From Plasmodium brasilianum (lineage: Eukaryota > Apicomplexa > Aconoidasida > Haemosporida > Plasmodiidae), in contig NC_090114.1 in NCBI RefSeq assembly GCF_023973825.1, forward strand, positions 1,504,501 to 1,568,500: DNA of 64,000 nt, in the 5' to 3' direction. Of the stretch, positions 62,641 to 64,000 are shown one piece after another. Below the pieces are notes generated by a model. The model did not search any database. It had not been told where the DNA came from and worked only from the letters and a program-made list of their open reading frames with translations. Position 1 is the first letter of the stretch. Every line of letters begins with the position of its first letter. Both the position numbers and the translations under genes were made by a program.

Positions 62641-64000
62641 ATTTCAAGGTTAGGGTACAGTATATTTCTATGAGCTATTGAAAATTTTTTGTATGATTTA
62701 ATTGGTAGTAAAAATTTTTTGTGCAGGATTATAATTTTTGCCTATTACTAGGTTGCTGCATTGAATAAAAAGATTCTTATATTTATCACTTTATTATAAT
62801 ATATAAATATTTTTGACTTATTTTTATTTTATAAAAATATACTTATATATTTATGATAAAATATATTGGTGACAAAAAGGGTATGTATGTTTATTCTTGA
62901 CGAAATTAAACAAATAAGTCAATAAATATTTCTATTAAATAAATGACAAAAGGAAAAAGAGTTTAAAAAAAATGTAGATAAAATAGAATGATTGAGATGT
63001 TGAAAAAATTAACACAAACACATCGTATAAAATGGAATTTATATGTTTTTTAATCTGTTTCTTAATATACATATTACAAGCTACTACTTTTACCAATTTT
63101 TATATAAAAATTTTTGTTTATTTATTTAAAATGTATGTCTTTGAATTCATAAAAGCTTATAAAAGATGATATAGTTGTGTCCTTATTAATATTACAATAT
63201 GTACATATTATATAATAGAATGAATTATAGTTATGTTAATTTCTTTTATACATGATTTAGTAATGAAAAATAATATTTTAGCTTTAATAATTATTTTACT
63301 ATCTTTTTAAAAACATTAATTTTTTTTATTTTAATTTCTAACATAATGAATTAATATTAATATTATTTATCTTTTTTTTAAATCGGTAATAGTACTTTTT
63401 TAAATAATTGTTTGTTGCTATTATATCACCTCTATAGTAAATATACCAGGAGTAAAATTACTGGAATATATAATAATTTTTTTGTTATAAGTATTATTTA
63501 TATTATTTTAGAAAATTAATTGTTTATATTTCCTCTTAAAAATATGTTTATTGTAGTATGCATTAGAATGATATTAGGTAAATTTTTTTAAATTATTTCA
63601 TTAGAAAATTTTGTAAATTATTTATATTCCTAAATGTTTTTTTATGTTCCTTTTATATATCTTATATATATTCTTTTTGTTATTTCATTTGTAAAAAAGA
63701 AATTTCTCTAAATATTTTTGAAATTATTGCCGTTCAAACAGTGCTTTTGTAATTAATTTTTGTTTACCTTTTTCTTTATTATCATATTAAAATTTCTCTC
63801 TATAAACATTTGTATATATTTATAAAAGGCATAAGTATATTACAAAAACAAAGTATTTTTAAATATTCTATTAAATAATAATAAATAGTGTCCCTATTTA
63901 GATACAAATTATTGTTTTGTAAAATTCTTAAATAAAAATATAAACGTCAATAGTATATTTGTTTAAAATGTATTCGTAATTTCATACATTTCCTTGTACC
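62641..64000. other. Intergenic to window end
   Basis: No gene is supported. A short AATAGTGTCCCTATTTAG word near 63892 resembles the leader of the fam genes, but the next ATG is followed by a stop after two codons. Confidence 0.45.

Noticed and set aside
62645..62655. GGTTAGGG word, possible telomere repeat
   Set aside because: It occurs once only, with no tandem array.
1..64000. tRNA, rRNA, CRISPR arrays, transposons
   Set aside because: No cloverleaf-like, rRNA-like, regularly spaced repeat or transposase-like sequence was recognised on either strand.

Overview
This window looks like subtelomeric DNA of a malaria parasite, most probably Plasmodium malariae or a very close relative. It is extremely A+T rich, with long poly-A/T and (TA)n runs. 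Its genes are short and multi-exon, with a separate signal-sequence exon followed by an export (PEXEL) motif. The recognisable families are pir, STP1, and two paired families that match, from memory, P. malariae fam-l and fam-m. No tRNA, rRNA, CRISPR array, telomere repeat or housekeeping gene was seen.

Layout. From 1 to 7.1 kb lies a duplicated non-coding block and a broken exported-protein gene (pseudogene A). Then come fam-l (7.15-8.18 kb) and fam-m (10.88-11.78 kb), both on +. On the - strand are a complete three-exon pir gene (14.46-15.66 kb) and a complete four-exon STP1 gene (19.62-22.23 kb). A degenerate pir-like remnant (25.7-26.1 kb, -) and an unpaired fam-m (28.57-29.46 kb) follow. 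A second module holds pseudogene C (32.2 kb), fam-l (35.44 kb) and fam-m (39.18 kb). A long non-coding stretch with a less A+T-rich interval (about 43-46 kb) leads to a third module: the duplicated block again, pseudogene B (48.3 kb), fam-l (51.09 kb) and fam-m (55.6 kb, with a damaged splice donor). After it come a pir-like remnant (57.2-57.7 kb, -), a related but distinct exported-protein gene (60.05-60.89 kb), and the start of another copy of the duplicated block at the right edge.

How the genes fit together. The window is built from repeated modules of broken exported gene -> fam-l -> fam-m, all reading left to right. Successive modules from 32 kb onward are about 16 kb apart. Seven of the eight fam-type genes have a 29-codon first exon and a phase-0 intron of 126-135 bp. 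In all eight the PEXEL arginine is codon 23 of exon 2. All also share an A+T-rich element about 405-447 bp upstream of the start codon, which suggests a common promoter. The products are predicted to be secreted into, or inserted in membranes of, the infected red cell: fam-l/fam-m as partner proteins, PIR and STP1 as variable surface-type antigens. Functions of fam-l and fam-m are unknown. Family names were assigned by memory of family sequence features, with no database search.
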